The position numbers were made by a program, and so were the translations under genes. The notes below the pieces were generated by a model, which was not told the DNA's origin, did no database searches, and was given only the letters and a program-made list of their open reading frames with translations. A DNA stretch of 64,000 nt from an uncultured Exiguobacterium sp. (GTDB lineage Bacteria > Bacillota > Bacilli > Exiguobacteriales > Exiguobacteriaceae): positions 992,001 to 1,056,000 of the forward strand of contig CAJYMC010000007.1 of assembly GCA_913775715.1 (NCBI GenBank), in the 5' to 3' direction. Every line of letters begins with the position of its first letter. The first letter of the stretch is position 1. This document shows, one piece after another, positions 52,356 to 61,610 of this stretch.

Positions 52356-52664
52356 TCAAGAGATCGTTGTTTTTTTGCGTTTTACGATCAACAAAACGAT
52401 CACGAACAGAAACTCAAAGATTGTAAAGATGCCGACAAAGAAATAGACGACTAACACCTGACTGATCCCATCGACAGCAATCGTGTAAAACCACAGTAAT
52501 GAAATGCCCGTCGTATAAAGAAGATTAATGATCGTTCCGCTAATTAAGCTAGCTTTCAAGCTTTTCTTACTCCGCGCCTGACTCACGATAATGACGATAG
52601 CTCCAATAACCCAGACGATGAGTATGAGTTCAAGGATAGTCTTATCGTTCCATTGTACATCCAT
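52356..52664 (-). CDS. Hypothetical three-helix membrane protein
   Basis: A 102-aa protein with helices near residues 9-30, 40-60 and 70-95 and a basic tail (KRKKTTIS). The AAGGAG site precedes ATG. No family recognised. Confidence 0.6.
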   Translation of the reverse strand: MDVQWNDKTILELILIVWVIGAIVIIVSQARSKKSLKASLISGTIINLLYTTGISLLWFYTIAVDGISQVLVVYFFVGIFTIFEFLFVIVLLIVKRKKTTIS

Positions 52665-52766
52665 GATTTACTCTCCTTTTCAATAGGCTGATAAAATGCG
52701 AGTGATACCTATATTTTACAGCAATACAGACTCTTCTAGCCTTCTAAAAGTTAAGCAAAGGAGTTT

Positions 52767-53612
52767 TTAAAGATCCACGTCAGAATAGTCCTTTATTTTC
52801 CTAACCCGAATACTTTCCACCTGACCGATGTGATCAGTCTCTTTCAAGCGGTGCTGAACGACGAGCAACACCAACACGAGCGCAGATAGCACACAAATCG
52901 TCGCATAGTACGGTTGCGCGACGCGCTCCAATTCAACAGCCGATAGCACCTGTAAGATCGTCAATCCCGCGAGCATCCCGTGGAAATACCTTTGATAGCT
53001 GCGCGGCATTCCTGGCTGTCCGAACGTCTCATACCAAACGTATGAGCCGAGTCCGAACGCAATTCCGTTCAGGATCGGCGAAGGAAGGAGGAAGAGAAGA
53101 ATGCCGAGACCAAGCATCAACCAAGCGTATCGGATCGCTGGCTTAAAGAAAGGAGGATCGAGCTGCGCTTCCTTTTCCTCGATGACGGGCGCTGCTTTCT
53201 CCGCTTCGGTCAACGGTCGAAACCCAAGGGCTTCTTTCGCTTCTGCTAACTCTAGCATTCGTTTCTTCATCCCAAAGTAGAACGGAAAACGTTCTTTGAT
53301 GACCTCCCCTTCATCCGTTTGACCATCCGCTTGTTCTTGCACGGATACCTGATACAGCGTGCGCCCCATTCGGTAACTGACCCAGTAATCGGTCGTTTGA
53401 GTTTGACCATTGTCACGCTTGAGTTCAATCACCTTGGCTTTTTGATTCGTCATGATATGTGATTCCTTTCGTCGTAAGTTCCTGTTCATGTCCTCGCTAT
53501 TGATTGCCTGCTCTTTTCGGGCAATACCTTCTCGGCAGAATAAAGTTCGTCCTTCTTGGTGAAAAACGATGTGATGCACATGATCGTCGACTTGTTTGAC
53601 TAATTGAATCAT
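52767..53612 (-). CDS. Membrane protein with soluble N-terminal domain
   Basis: About 281 aa from the ATG following AAAGGGAGC; a second good start (MTNQKAK at 53453 after AAAGGAA) would give a 228-aa form. The N-terminal part is charged and soluble (TDYWVSYRMGRTLYQVSVQE), followed by three to four helices from about residue 168 (LMLGLGILLFLLPSPIL). No family recognised. It follows another small membrane protein gene on the same strand. Confidence 0.55.
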   Translation of the reverse strand: MIQLVKQVDDHVHHIVFHQEGRTLFCREGIARKEQAINSEDMNRNLRRKESHIMTNQKAKVIELKRDNGQTQTTDYWVSYRMGRTLYQVSVQEQADGQTDEGEVIKERFPFYFGMKKRMLELAEAKEALGFRPLTEAEKAAPVIEEKEAQLDPPFFKPAIRYAWLMLGLGILLFLLPSPILNGIAFGLGSYVWYETFGQPGMPRSYQRYFHGMLAGLTILQVLSAVELERVAQPYYATICVLSALVLVLLVVQHRLKETDHIGQVESIRVRKIKDYSDVDL

Positions 53613-53655
53613 GATTTGAGCTCCCTTTATCTTGCTTTCTACATTCCTATAGGTC

Positions 53656-53913
53656 TCACCATGCTGCGCTGACAGCGTATAGTATGAACAGTCCACCAAA
53701 GACACAGACGTAACCGTAATGTCTGACGGTCAACGAACAAAATAGGATGACGCCAATTGACAAAATGATACTGAGTACGAATGAATCGACCGTGTCGACG
53801 CTATCCCCGTGTCCTTCTAACGGTGTCTTTTTCGCATGCTTCGAGCGGATGAAATAGATGCCTAACGTTAACAAAAATAATCCGACAGCAAGACCAAGAA
53901 ACGGTAACACCAT
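53656..53913 (-). CDS. Hypothetical membrane protein
   Basis: About 85 aa from the ATG after GGAGGAGAAG; the 11-codon upstream extension contains that site. Helices near residues 3-21, 43-60 and 65-83. No family recognised. It is probably co-transcribed with 52767-53612. Confidence 0.55.
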   Translation of the reverse strand: MVLPFLGLAVGLFLLTLGIYFIRSKHAKKTPLEGHGDSVDTVDSFVLSIILSIGVILFCSLTVRHYGYVCVFGGLFILYAVSAAW

Positions 53914-54296
53914 AGACTTCTCCTCCGACATATGTATTTGTTTCAATTAGTAATTCAATATGTTTTCATAAAGTTATTATACAACTAATAAATACGATAT
54001 TTTCCTTTACTAAGTTTCAAAACTATTTTTATCTATTAATGGAGTATTTATCATTAATTTCATATATTTTTTTATTTAAAATGATAAATTAGTTAGATGA
54101 CTATTATAAAAATTTAAAATAGCTCTTTAGTGATAAGATTAAGGATTTTGTTTCAATATGACGTTAAGTTTTAGAAGTGAACCAAAAATCTATTCCTAAT
54201 ATTATGGAATAGATTTTTCTTATACATTCATATGTCTCTTAGGATTATTTACATAAATACATTAAAACGAAAAATGGTTCTTAAAAGAATATTAGG
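53914..54296. other. AT-rich intergenic stretch
   Basis: No ORF with a ribosome site. Much more A/T-rich than the neighbouring genes to the left. Holds a clear terminator (54184-54219) and otherwise nothing recognisable. It marks the left edge of an AT-rich block. Confidence 0.6.
54184..54219. terminator. Intrinsic terminator in the AT-rich gap
   Basis: AAAAATCTATTCC pairs with GGAATAGATTTTT. Confidence 0.8.
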
Positions 54297-55214
54297 TTAC
54301 TGCCTTCTTACTTTTTCTGTTTGAGTAATATAGTTCTCTTCTGGGATACTAGCAATATGACTGCTAGCTTTAAGCGAGTAGAACAATCCGATAAAGATAC
54401 ACAAAATACCGAATAACTGTGCCCACCTTAAATACACATTTCCGAAAAAAACATCTAATACAATAGCCACTGCAGGGTCGACGAAAACCATAGAAGAGAC
54501 AACTGTTGTGGCTAAATGACGAATGCTATTGAAAAACAGTAAATATACTATTCCTGTATGAATAACTCCGGTGACAGTGACATACATCCACTGTGAAGTA
54601 TCAATTTCTGTATAGTTATTAAAATGAATGAACGGAAGTAACACAATCAGACCTATCAGCATTTGAATAAAAGTGGTCGCATATACACTAGTTGTTGTAA
54701 TACTCTTTCCTAATAACATCGTTGCTGCGTAAAAACATGCTGCGATGATGCTGTAGACGATCCCCTTCCAGCTTTCTGAAGCAAACCGCACACCATCGAT
54801 ACCTATAATATTTAATGTTCCAATAAAGCAAACTAATATAGATACATACATGAGTTTCGTCTTTTTTTCTTTAAAGAAAAGACTACCCATTACAAGAACA
54901 ATAATAGGAGCTAAGTGATATAAGGTTATGGCAATTGTAATGGACGTTCTCTCAAATGCTTTAAAAAGAAACACCCAATTACAAACATTCGTCACACCAC
55001 AACAAGCAATATATATCAGGTCTTTCCTATTCCATCCTTCCCTTTTAAATCGTCCAGATACGATCCATGCCATTATTAGAAATATAGCAGCACATATACA
55101 TCGAATCCACACTAATTCAATTGCCGGAAGACCTGTAAAAGTTGAAAAATAGCCAATTGATCCAAAGATAGTCATAGCTATACTTAGTTGAAACAAAGCA
55201 ATTTTGTTCACCAC
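54297..55214 (-). CDS. EamA/DMT family transporter
   Basis: About 305 aa from a GTG after AAAAGGGGAAATA; eight further codons upstream lack a site. Ten helices in two EamA repeats (ELVWIRCICAAIFLIMAW and SSMVFVDPAVAIVLDVFFG). Codon use is AT-rich compared with the first half of the window, suggesting acquisition. It follows an Old Yellow Enzyme gene by 27 bp in the same operon. Exports metabolites in relatives; substrate unknown. Confidence 0.85.
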   Translation of the reverse strand: MVNKIALFQLSIAMTIFGSIGYFSTFTGLPAIELVWIRCICAAIFLIMAWIVSGRFKREGWNRKDLIYIACCGVTNVCNWVFLFKAFERTSITIAITLYHLAPIIVLVMGSLFFKEKKTKLMYVSILVCFIGTLNIIGIDGVRFASESWKGIVYSIIAACFYAATMLLGKSITTTSVYATTFIQMLIGLIVLLPFIHFNNYTEIDTSQWMYVTVTGVIHTGIVYLLFFNSIRHLATTVVSSMVFVDPAVAIVLDVFFGNVYLRWAQLFGILCIFIGLFYSLKASSHIASIPEENYITQTEKVRRQ

Positions 55215-55241
55215 TATTTCCCCTTTTTGCTTACACATTTA

Positions 55242-56375
55242 TTATCGTTGTGCAGGCAATCCATCACGTGTAAGAATATTTTTCCACATTTCATCCGGAA
55301 TGGAGAGCATTTGTTGATTATCGCGTGACAAGGTCGTACGAATTTCTTCCTCTCTTCCTGCTTTTAGTTTTTTAACCCAATCTGGTTCCATTAATAACTC
55401 TCTTCCTAATCCAAATAAAGGAATTCCTTGTTCTAATACGTCCAAGGCATCATCTGGTGTGTATATAGAACCGAGTGACAGAAAACTTGTTCTATCTGCA
55501 ATCACATCACGAAAAATCTCTGCTCTTGTTTTTGTTTGATTCGAACCACTTCGAGGCATGGACCAAACGTTTTTGACTGAAAGATGTAAGTACGATAAGC
55601 CTTGATTAGACAATTGATCTACAAAAGCGATCGTTTCCTCCATATTCAAACCATCCTTTTCTGGTTCTTCTGGTGAGAAGCGATATCCAATAATAAAATT
55701 ATTGCTCGCATATTGATCGCGGATTCGTTTTACTTCTTCAATAACAGCTAACGGGAAAGACATCCGTTTTTCTAATGTTCCTCCCCACATATCTGTTCGA
55801 AGATTGGAATATGCCGAAAAAAATTGTTGAATTAGATATCCGTTGGCTCCATGAATTTCTACACCATCAAACCCTGCACGTATAGCTATCTCCGTTGCTC
55901 GTCCAAAATCCTGAATAGTAGTTAAAATTTCTTCGTGTTCTAACGCACGAGGAACGTAATCATTACTTGAATCCTTGTAAAGGCTTGCAACGATACCACT
56001 TGGGCTAACCATTCGCCTTTCACTTATGTATCCGATGAGACTTTCGCTTCCTCCGTGATGAAGCTGAAGGATTGCTTTTGCTCCCTTTTCTTTTATTTTA
56101 TTTGCCAACTGCGTAAGACCTGGTACATTGTGTTCCCCATATGCTTTCATTTGACGAGGAAAACTAGTTCCGAGTGATGAAATGGTTGCAGCCGCGGTAA
56201 TAAACATAGCTGGTCCTTGCGCTCTTCTGCTATAGTAGTCCAATTCTTCGGAAGAGACACTTCCATCTATATTTCCTGAATAAGTGGTCATCGGTGCAAC
56301 AACGACTCGATTCGCCAAAGTTACTCCATTTGAAAGCGTATAAGGTGAAAGGATCTTTTTATACTTCTGATTCAT
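55242..56375 (-). CDS. NADH:flavin oxidoreductase, Old Yellow Enzyme family
   Basis: A 377-aa TIM-barrel flavoenzyme. The start is the ATG (MNQKYKK) after GGAGAG; a GTG four codons earlier overlaps that site. [32 protein letters not shown], and [20 protein letters not shown] are the characteristic FMN and substrate blocks. It reduces enones or similar electrophiles with NAD(P)H. It is AT-rich in codon use like its operon partner. The divergent LysR is the likely regulator. Confidence 0.9.
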   Translation of the reverse strand: MNQKYKKILSPYTLSNGVTLANRVVVAPMTTYSGNIDGSVSSEELDYYSRRAQGPAMFITAAATISSLGTSFPRQMKAYGEHNVPGLTQLANKIKEKGAKAILQLHHGGSESLIGYISERRMVSPSGIVASLYKDSSNDYVPRALEHEEILTTIQDFGRATEIAIRAGFDGVEIHGANGYLIQQFFSAYSNLRTDMWGGTLEKRMSFPLAVIEEVKRIRDQYASNNFIIGYRFSPEEPEKDGLNMEETIAFVDQLSNQGLSYLHLSVKNVWSMPRSGSNQTKTRAEIFRDVIADRTSFLSLGSIYTPDDALDVLEQGIPLFGLGRELLMEPDWVKKLKAGREEEIRTTLSRDNQQMLSIPDEMWKNILTRDGLPAQR

Positions 56376-56460
56376 CAATACATCCACTCTCCAATTCTTT
56401 TATTTTTTTGATTCAATCTATCTGTTTTTAGTGTATTTGTAAAAATGAAATAAGTAAAAT

Positions 56461-56475
56461 GAATGTTTTTCATTC
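56461..56475. promoter_or_regulatory. Inverted repeat between OYE and LysR genes
   Basis: GAATG, five T, CATTC. Placed between divergent genes with a TATAAT at 56497-56502 following it; a possible LysR-binding site. Confidence 0.4.
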
Positions 56476-56524
56476 TAATCATTTGTATCTCTCATGTATA
56501 ATATAGAAAAGGATGTGAACTACA

Positions 56525-57400
56525 TTGAATTTATTTCAACTAGAAGTGCTTTTAAACGTAGTAGAAAGTAGTAGTTTTACGAAAGCAGGTCAAAAGATTG
56601 GACTGACACAATCTGGAGTAAGTCATAACATTACAACACTGGAATCTGAACTAGGAGTAACACTTTTGAATCGAGGACGAGGTGGTACATCGTTAACCAC
56701 TGCAGGGGAATATATTATTCCACACGTACGTAATATTGTGACAAATATGGCTCATATAGAGCAAAAAGTTTCTTCTTTACAAGGATTAGAATTAGGAAAG
56801 ATTGCTGTTGGGAGTTTTCCAAGCTTTACTGCTGCATTTATACCGATCCTGTTTTCTATATTCAAAGAACGGTTCCAGAATGTTGAATTGGTGTTATATG
56901 AGGGTGGCTACGATGATATTGAAAAGTGGGTGGAGGAAGGTACTGTGGATTTCGGTTTCACAGCATTACCAGTTAAAGGTTTCGAGAGTATAGCACTGAC
57001 ACAAGATCCTTTGTCTGCTGTCGTATATGATGGACACCCTTTTATAGAAAAAGATACTGTTACGATAGCTGATTTTAAAGAGGAATCATTCATCATGTTA
57101 CGTTCTGGATGTGAAGTCCTTATCGAGGATGAATGTCGTAAAGCTGGTCTTTCATTGCATACCTCTTATAGTAGCAAGGAGAATGAAACCGTACTGTCTA
57201 TGGTGAAAGGAAAATTAGGTATTAGTATTATGCCAAACCTTGCAGTTTCTAAACGAGAGACTCATGTTCATTTGTTACCCTTACATCCTCCTGTAGTGAG
57301 ACATCTCGGATTAATTGTCAAGTCATCAGACAAAATGACGCCTCTTTCCAAAGAATTTGTCAAGATCGTGAAAGCACATTTCGATAGTTATGAAATCTAA
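56525..57400 (+). CDS. LysR family transcriptional regulator
   Basis: A 291-aa LysR protein starting with TTG after AAAAGGATGTG. The helix-turn-helix SFTKAGQKIGLTQSGVSHNI lies at about residues 17-36; effector domain from 90 (KIAVGSFPSFTAAFIPILF). It is divergent from the OYE/EamA operon and likely controls it. Codon use is AT-rich, in keeping with an acquired block. Confidence 0.9.
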   Translation: MNLFQLEVLLNVVESSSFTKAGQKIGLTQSGVSHNITTLESELGVTLLNRGRGGTSLTTAGEYIIPHVRNIVTNMAHIEQKVSSLQGLELGKIAVGSFPSFTAAFIPILFSIFKERFQNVELVLYEGGYDDIEKWVEEGTVDFGFTALPVKGFESIALTQDPLSAVVYDGHPFIEKDTVTIADFKEESFIMLRSGCEVLIEDECRKAGLSLHTSYSSKENETVLSMVKGKLGISIMPNLAVSKRETHVHLLPLHPPVVRHLGLIVKSSDKMTPLSKEFVKIVKAHFDSYEI

Positions 57401-57406
57401 TTTTTG

Positions 57407-57506
57407 GTATCAAGATAGTGCGTACAGATACATTCACTTACAGATAGCACGGATTCAGGAACAATCGGGTTGTCCATGTTCTCTTTTCGATGAATTGATA
57501 GAATAA
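57407..57506 (-). pseudogene. Fragment of the 60309-61016 gene
   Basis: About 95 bp here align without gaps, at roughly four-fifths identity by eye, to 60890-60988 inside the immunity-like gene, in the same orientation. No start or frame is preserved and the rest of the gene is absent, so it is a decayed copy or a remnant of a rearrangement. Confidence 0.65.
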
Positions 57507-57633
57507 AAAATTCCTTCACTATTCAATTACATATTTTTACTACAAAGGAACTTTGTGCTATATTTATTTAAGTGATTACTTATTTTTAAATAAATTTACA
57601 GGATATTCATGTATGTGTTGAAGGGATGATTAT

Positions 57634-58584
57634 ATGTTGAAAAGAATACTTATACCTTTTTTATGTGTTCCTTTAGTCGTTTTAACCGCATGTTCAGAAG
57701 AAAGTCAAAGCGAAAAATTTAAATCGGAGTCCATTGAAATCAATAATGACAGTGAAGTGAATATCGTTCCTCTTTACTCCCCCTATCAAAAATACTTAAA
57801 AGCTTCACTAAAAGATAATGATATTGAAGTGAGTAAACAAAATTACATAAAATATGTTCTAAACGATATCGATAAAACGGGTGAAAAAGAAGATTTTGAT
57901 ACTACTTCTTTAAAAGGTTTCTTCATGCTGCAATCGACTGCTTATCAGCAAGCACTGCTTGATCGAATCGATGCTCTGGAAGAACGACAAGACGAGATTA
58001 AAAAAATCATCACAAAAAACTACACCGCTGCGCATAAAGTCCTTCCAAAGAAAAAAAGTACGATTTTCATCGTACCGATCAACTCGGAATATACGACGAT
58101 GACCGAACCCATGGGTGGAGTAGCAGCAGGAGCATACAAAGATGCGGTCGTGCTCTATCTGGCGGATGATTTCGATAAGGATGCTCTCGCTTATACCGTT
58201 GCACATGAATACCATCATTTAATCCTTCAAGATAGACCAGAATATCAGATGAATAAATTACTCGATTCGGTCATTATTGAGGGAAAAGCAGATGCTTTTG
58301 CTGATCGAGTCTTAAAAAATATGAAGGCCCCGTGGGATGAACCCATGGATGGTACGACAATCAAACATGTCGCAAAGTTGATTCAAACTGGTGAAGCTAC
58401 TTACGAGGACCTTGTAGGCGGTAGTCCTCAAAAAGACATCCCCCGGTGGAGTAACTACAATTTAGGACACGATATCCTCAATCATTATTTTAAATTACAT
58501 CCAGATTCTAAAATAGAGGAATGGTCCTTTAAAGGTGAAGCTGATCTTTTGAAAGGATACAAATACCAAAAGTTACTTCAGTGA
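57634..58584 (+). CDS. DUF2268-type zinc metallopeptidase lipoprotein
   Basis: A 316-aa lipoprotein with lipobox LTAC (Cys20). After an acidic linker the peptidase core has the zinc motif HEYHH at 191-195 and IIEGKADAFADRVL with Glu216 as third ligand. This is the DUF2268 predicted Zn-dependent protease (YjaZ-like) arrangement, exposed on the outer membrane face. NLGHDILNHYFKLHP closes the domain. GAAGGGATG precedes ATG. Monocistronic; substrate unknown. Confidence 0.85.
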   Translation: MLKRILIPFLCVPLVVLTACSEESQSEKFKSESIEINNDSEVNIVPLYSPYQKYLKASLKDNDIEVSKQNYIKYVLNDIDKTGEKEDFDTTSLKGFFMLQSTAYQQALLDRIDALEERQDEIKKIITKNYTAAHKVLPKKKSTIFIVPINSEYTTMTEPMGGVAAGAYKDAVVLYLADDFDKDALAYTVAHEYHHLILQDRPEYQMNKLLDSVIIEGKADAFADRVLKNMKAPWDEPMDGTTIKHVAKLIQTGEATYEDLVGGSPQKDIPRWSNYNLGHDILNHYFKLHPDSKIEEWSFKGEADLLKGYKYQKLLQ

Positions 58585-58710
58585 GAAAAGTATATTTTTG
58601 ATATATTCCATAAAAAACAGACAGATGAAATAACAAGAACAGCTTACGTGTCCTAGGGAAATTTCTCTACCGAGCTCAATAACATCTTAATATGGACCAA
58701 TATCTATGAC

Positions 58711-58765
58711 AAAAAAAAGATCAAGGTACAGATGCTTTAAACAGATCTGTATCTTGATCTTTCTT
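58711..58765. terminator. Terminator with a long stem
   Basis: AAAGATCAAGGTACAGAT pairs with ATCTGTATCTTGATCTTT with one mismatch. Confidence 0.75.
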
Positions 58766-58799
58766 CAATTTTAAACATTTTTTGTTTTCTTGTAATAGA

Positions 58800-58904
58800 T
58801 ACACGGCGCCGTCTGATGCATATCCTGTTTTCGCAAACGAGGAGAATGAAAGAACTTATAATGATCATCGCCTCCCTAAACATGGTCAAAACAAAGACAA
58901 ATGA
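58800..58904 (+). pseudogene. Possible C-terminal fragment of a toxin-like protein
   Basis: A 34-codon open stretch ending in TGA (YTAPSDAYPVFANEENERTY, then NDHRLPKHGQNKDK) without start codon or ribosome site. The polar, His/Lys/Asn-rich end is like the C-terminal tips of polymorphic secreted toxins. It is GC-richer than the DNA around it. Frames on the other strand are also open here, so this is weak evidence. Confidence 0.25.
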
Positions 58905-59083
58905 CTATGTTTACTTCAATTTGAACATGATTTCATTCACTTTTTTAGATTTAATCGTACCCATCTGAAATATTTACAATTCAAATTTCAGCCTTCAAGG
59001 AGTCATTATTCAAGATTATCGACTAATTCTATATACTAAAACCTTAATTTGTATTTCAATGTATTACAAAGGAGTTGATAATC

Positions 59084-59308
59084 ATGAGTACCATTTCCGT
59101 ACGTCTGTATGAAGAGGATGCACGACTCATCAAGGAATATGCGAAGGCAAAGAACATCACGATTTCTACACTCGTTCGCGATGCCGTCCTCGACTACATC
59201 GAAGGCGAAATCGATTTACAACTCTATCATGATTCCATATCAGTGCACCGTAAAAAATCAAAAGCGATCTCTTTCGACGACATGATGAAGGAACTTGATT
59301 TAGAATGA
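59084..59308 (+). CDS. RelB/DUF6290-type antitoxin
   Basis: A 74-aa protein; the start is the ATG 8 bp after AAAGGAG. The N-terminal ribbon-helix-helix (MSTISVRLYEEDARLIKEYA and TISTLVRDAVLDYIEG) binds DNA as a dimer; the acidic C-terminal tail (SFDDMMKELDLE) would wrap the toxin. Its stop overlaps the toxin's ATG (ATGA), typical of toxin-antitoxin pairs that repress their own promoter. Confidence 0.85.
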   Translation: MSTISVRLYEEDARLIKEYAKAKNITISTLVRDAVLDYIEGEIDLQLYHDSISVHRKKSKAISFDDMMKELDLE

Positions 59309-59574
59309 CAGCTTATAATGTAGAGTTCGAGCGCGGGGCTCAAAAATCTCTCAAGAAAATGGACCCTCAACAAGCGCGGATCATTATGTCCTGGATCAAA
59401 AAGAATCTGGTCGGGACGGATGATCCGCGTCGTCATGGTAAAGGACTCGTTTCGAATCGCTCAGGTGAATGGCGGAATCGCATCGGCGACTATTGTCTGA
59501 TTGCTGACATCCAAGATGAAAAAGTCATAATCTTGATTCTTGAAATCGGACATCGTAGGGATATCTATAAATAA
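59305..59574 (+). CDS. RelE/ParE-family toxin
   Basis: An 89-aa protein of the RelE fold: YNVEFERGAQKSLKKMDPQQ, WRNRIGDYCLIADIQDEK and IILEIGHRRDIYK with the conserved basic end. RelE members cut mRNA in the ribosome. A 4-bp overlap with the antitoxin gene and its small size support an intact type II toxin-antitoxin module. Confidence 0.87.
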   Translation: MTAYNVEFERGAQKSLKKMDPQQARIIMSWIKKNLVGTDDPRRHGKGLVSNRSGEWRNRIGDYCLIADIQDEKVIILILEIGHRRDIYK

Positions 59575-59632
59575 GATGACTAGAACTTACGTACGTTTAA
59601 AGTGATCTAGTCTTAAATTTTGAGGAAATACG

Positions 59633-59686
59633 AAACACCTCTTGAATAGTACACTTAAAAAAAGTACTAACATCAGAGGTGTTTTT
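59633..59686. terminator. Bidirectional terminator
   Basis: AAACACCTCT pairs with AGAGGTGTTT, with an inner AGTAC/GTACT pair. It closes the RelBE operon and the convergent SUFU gene. Confidence 0.75.
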
Positions 59687-59701
59687 GCATCTTTACTTTC
59701 T

Positions 59702-60271
59702 TTAGATTAAAGGCTTACGGTTAAAATCTACTAACTCATCTGTCTCAAATAAAAGATCTTCGAATCGATCTGCTCCATACTTTTCAATATATTTCTCCTC
59801 GGATTCAAAAATCGGTACGAACCATACTGGCAATACGGTATCTGGCTCATTCCCAACATTAGAATCTGTTTCAAATAGGCAGAAGGATTCATCAAAGTAC
59901 ACAGGACTTGTAACATAAACAGAGGAGAACTGATACTTTTCAAATATTCCTTCAGGGAGTGGATAATACTCTGCTGCATTAAATGCATGTCCTGTTCTCA
60001 TAGCGTACTCAGCCAATTGCCAGAGTAAATAAATGATCTCGTCCTGAACGTCTGGTTGTTCCGCTGACATCATTATTTCTTGATGCATCAGTGAATCATC
60101 TTCCGTTTGTAGTGGATGAAAAAGTAATCCAAGGGATGCAATCGTATAGGTTTCCTTAAATGGTGCATCTTTGAATTTCAAGATTTGAACGTTCTTTTGT
60201 TCAAGTTCCTCAATTGGAAATGCTTCCGTGAATTCTCCACAATGCTTTTCTAAATGATCAAGATAATTCAT
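59702..60271 (-). CDS. Suppressor-of-fused (SUFU) domain protein
   Basis: A 189-aa protein with the SUFU-like arrangement: initial KNVQILKFKDAPFKETYTIA, TLGL-type strand (ASLGLLFHPL), then PVWFVPIFESEEKYIEKYG and the C-terminal ELVDFNRKPLI. In bacteria SUFU-domain proteins are common immunity proteins against secreted polymorphic toxins. The first in a run of immunity-like genes without matching toxin. No signal peptide. Confidence 0.75.
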   Translation of the reverse strand: MNYLDHLEKHCGEFTEAFPIEELEQKNVQILKFKDAPFKETYTIASLGLLFHPLQTEDDSLMHQEIMMSAEQPDVQDEIIYLLWQLAEYAMRTGHAFNAAEYYPLPEGIFEKYQFSSVYVTSPVYFDESFCLFETDSNVGNEPDTVLPVWFVPIFESEEKYIEKYGADRFEDLLFETDELVDFNRKPLI

Positions 60272-60308
60272 TAAATAAACCTCCAGTAAAATTTATGATT
60301 ACTAGCTT

Positions 60309-61016
60309 CTAATTACTGCGTTCATATTCAAAAATCGCCCACAGAAGCCATAAGACTGCTTCTGTCGCCTCGCCTAATTCATTACAATAGTCTGAGTAAC
60401 GATCCGCTTCTTCGAACGTATGGATTAAACCACGGCTGTTTAGTGAAGTGTTGAATTGATGATCGAAATCGCGTTCCAGTCCGTTACACAAATACGAATG
60501 AAATAATCCCGAATCAAATCCTAACACTTCGTACCCGATTTTTTTAGCACCGTCTGTGTCAGGGCTGAGATGTTGTGATACCATTTTTTCTACTCCATAA
60601 GGCTCTGAATTTTTACTACTAAAAGCCGCTATATCTTCAAGAAAATCCACTTTATACTGTTCAGGTAAACCGAGGCTGATGATACGTATGTCAGGAAGAT
60701 GGTTCAAAAAACGATCTACGAACGTTTGCGCAGCGTTCAAGTTAGAGAACACTTGAGGAAACAACATATCTCCTGTCTTCCGATGTTCTTCTATCCATTG
60801 TTCGAGTAACTGAAAGGTGGTAAGTGAGAGACCGAGTTGATCCATATAACGGTCTTTCTTTAATTCCGAGTCTCCCCATAAGATACTGATGTCAGGATAG
60901 TGTGTACAGATGCATTCACTTACGGATAGGACGGACTCATGGACAACAGCCTTGTCCATGTATTCTTTTCGAGGAGTTGGCAGAATAAGATAGTATCCCG
61001 CAGATAGGTAGCTCAT
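60309..61016 (-). CDS. Immunity-like hypothetical protein
   Basis: About 235 aa from the ATG after ACAAGGAG; a longer frame upstream lacks a site. The end resembles small cytoplasmic immunity proteins: LGFDSGLFHSYLCNGLERDF and EATEAVLWLLWAIFEYERS. The family is not named. A decayed piece of the same gene lies at 57407-57506. Role inferred from neighbours. Confidence 0.55.
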   Translation of the reverse strand: MSYLSAGYYLILPTPRKEYMDKAVVHESVLSVSECICTHYPDISILWGDSELKKDRYMDQLGLSLTTFQLLEQWIEEHRKTGDMLFPQVFSNLNAAQTFVDRFLNHLPDIRIISLGLPEQYKVDFLEDIAAFSSKNSEPYGVEKMVSQHLSPDTDGAKKIGYEVLGFDSGLFHSYLCNGLERDFDHQFNTSLNSRGLIHTFEEADRYSDYCNELGEATEAVLWLLWAIFEYERSN

Positions 61017-61103
61017 AAATTGGCTCCTTGTCATGTAAAATGAATTCAATGAGTGTATGTAATGGATTCGGTACGATAGATTAAGTAGAAAGGAACTGAA
61101 AAC

Positions 61104-61515
61104 ATGGATAAAGAACAAGAAATAGTGCTCGTCCAATCGTTTTTCGTCAAGCGCGTTCAAGAGCGCGTACTGCATGAACTGTTCACGCCCAAAAAACGAG
61201 ATATGGCACTTCAGCGGTTAGATCACCGGTATTTAAGCATGCTGAAGAATGATTATTTGATTGAAATCAAACCACCTAATTCATGGCCAGACGATACATA
61301 TGATTTATTGAAGCAGCACGGTGCACCGGATACGTGCTATTGTCTATCAGAAAACGAGCTGATCAGCGGGAAAACGTTACCCACTCGAACACGCCATCGG
61401 CTTTGGATTCGCCTCGATCATTTCCTGTATTCCAGGCGAGTTGGCGTATTTCGAAGCGGAGCAATCTTTCGGTCCACCACCTCGCTATTTGTTGAAGAAA
61501 CCAAGCAATCGGTAA
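61104..61515 (+). pseudogene. Hypothetical gene with a +1 frameshift
   Basis: The first part (from MDKEQEIVLVQSFF to GKTLP) is in one frame up to about 61382. One extra base then shifts it, and LEHAIGFGFASIISCIPGEL continues in the other frame to a TAA at 61513-61515 (ending RYLLKKPSNR). Together they make a coherent 136-residue protein. The out-of-frame extension to 61583 is not real. Either mutation or sequencing error. No family recognised. Confidence 0.65.
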
Positions 61516-61542
61516 ATATCGTCTTTCATCCATGCTTGGTTT
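61498..61542 (+). terminator. Inverted repeat at the gene end
   Basis: AAACCAAGCA pairs perfectly with TGCTTGGTTT; the left arm lies within the coding end. Poor T tract. Confidence 0.45.
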
Positions 61543-61610
61543 CTAACAACTACGTCACGTGGTCGTACGCCAAAATTTGCTGAATGCATATCATCATCCT
61601 CATGTTCCTC

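Larger units (their letters stand above)
58585..59083. other. Intergenic stretch with gene fragments
   Basis: No intact gene. Holds a terminator (58711-58765) and a 34-codon open stretch on the plus strand (58800-58904) that reads protein-like. The last 120 bp are AT-rich and carry the promoter region of the RelBE pair. Confidence 0.5.
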
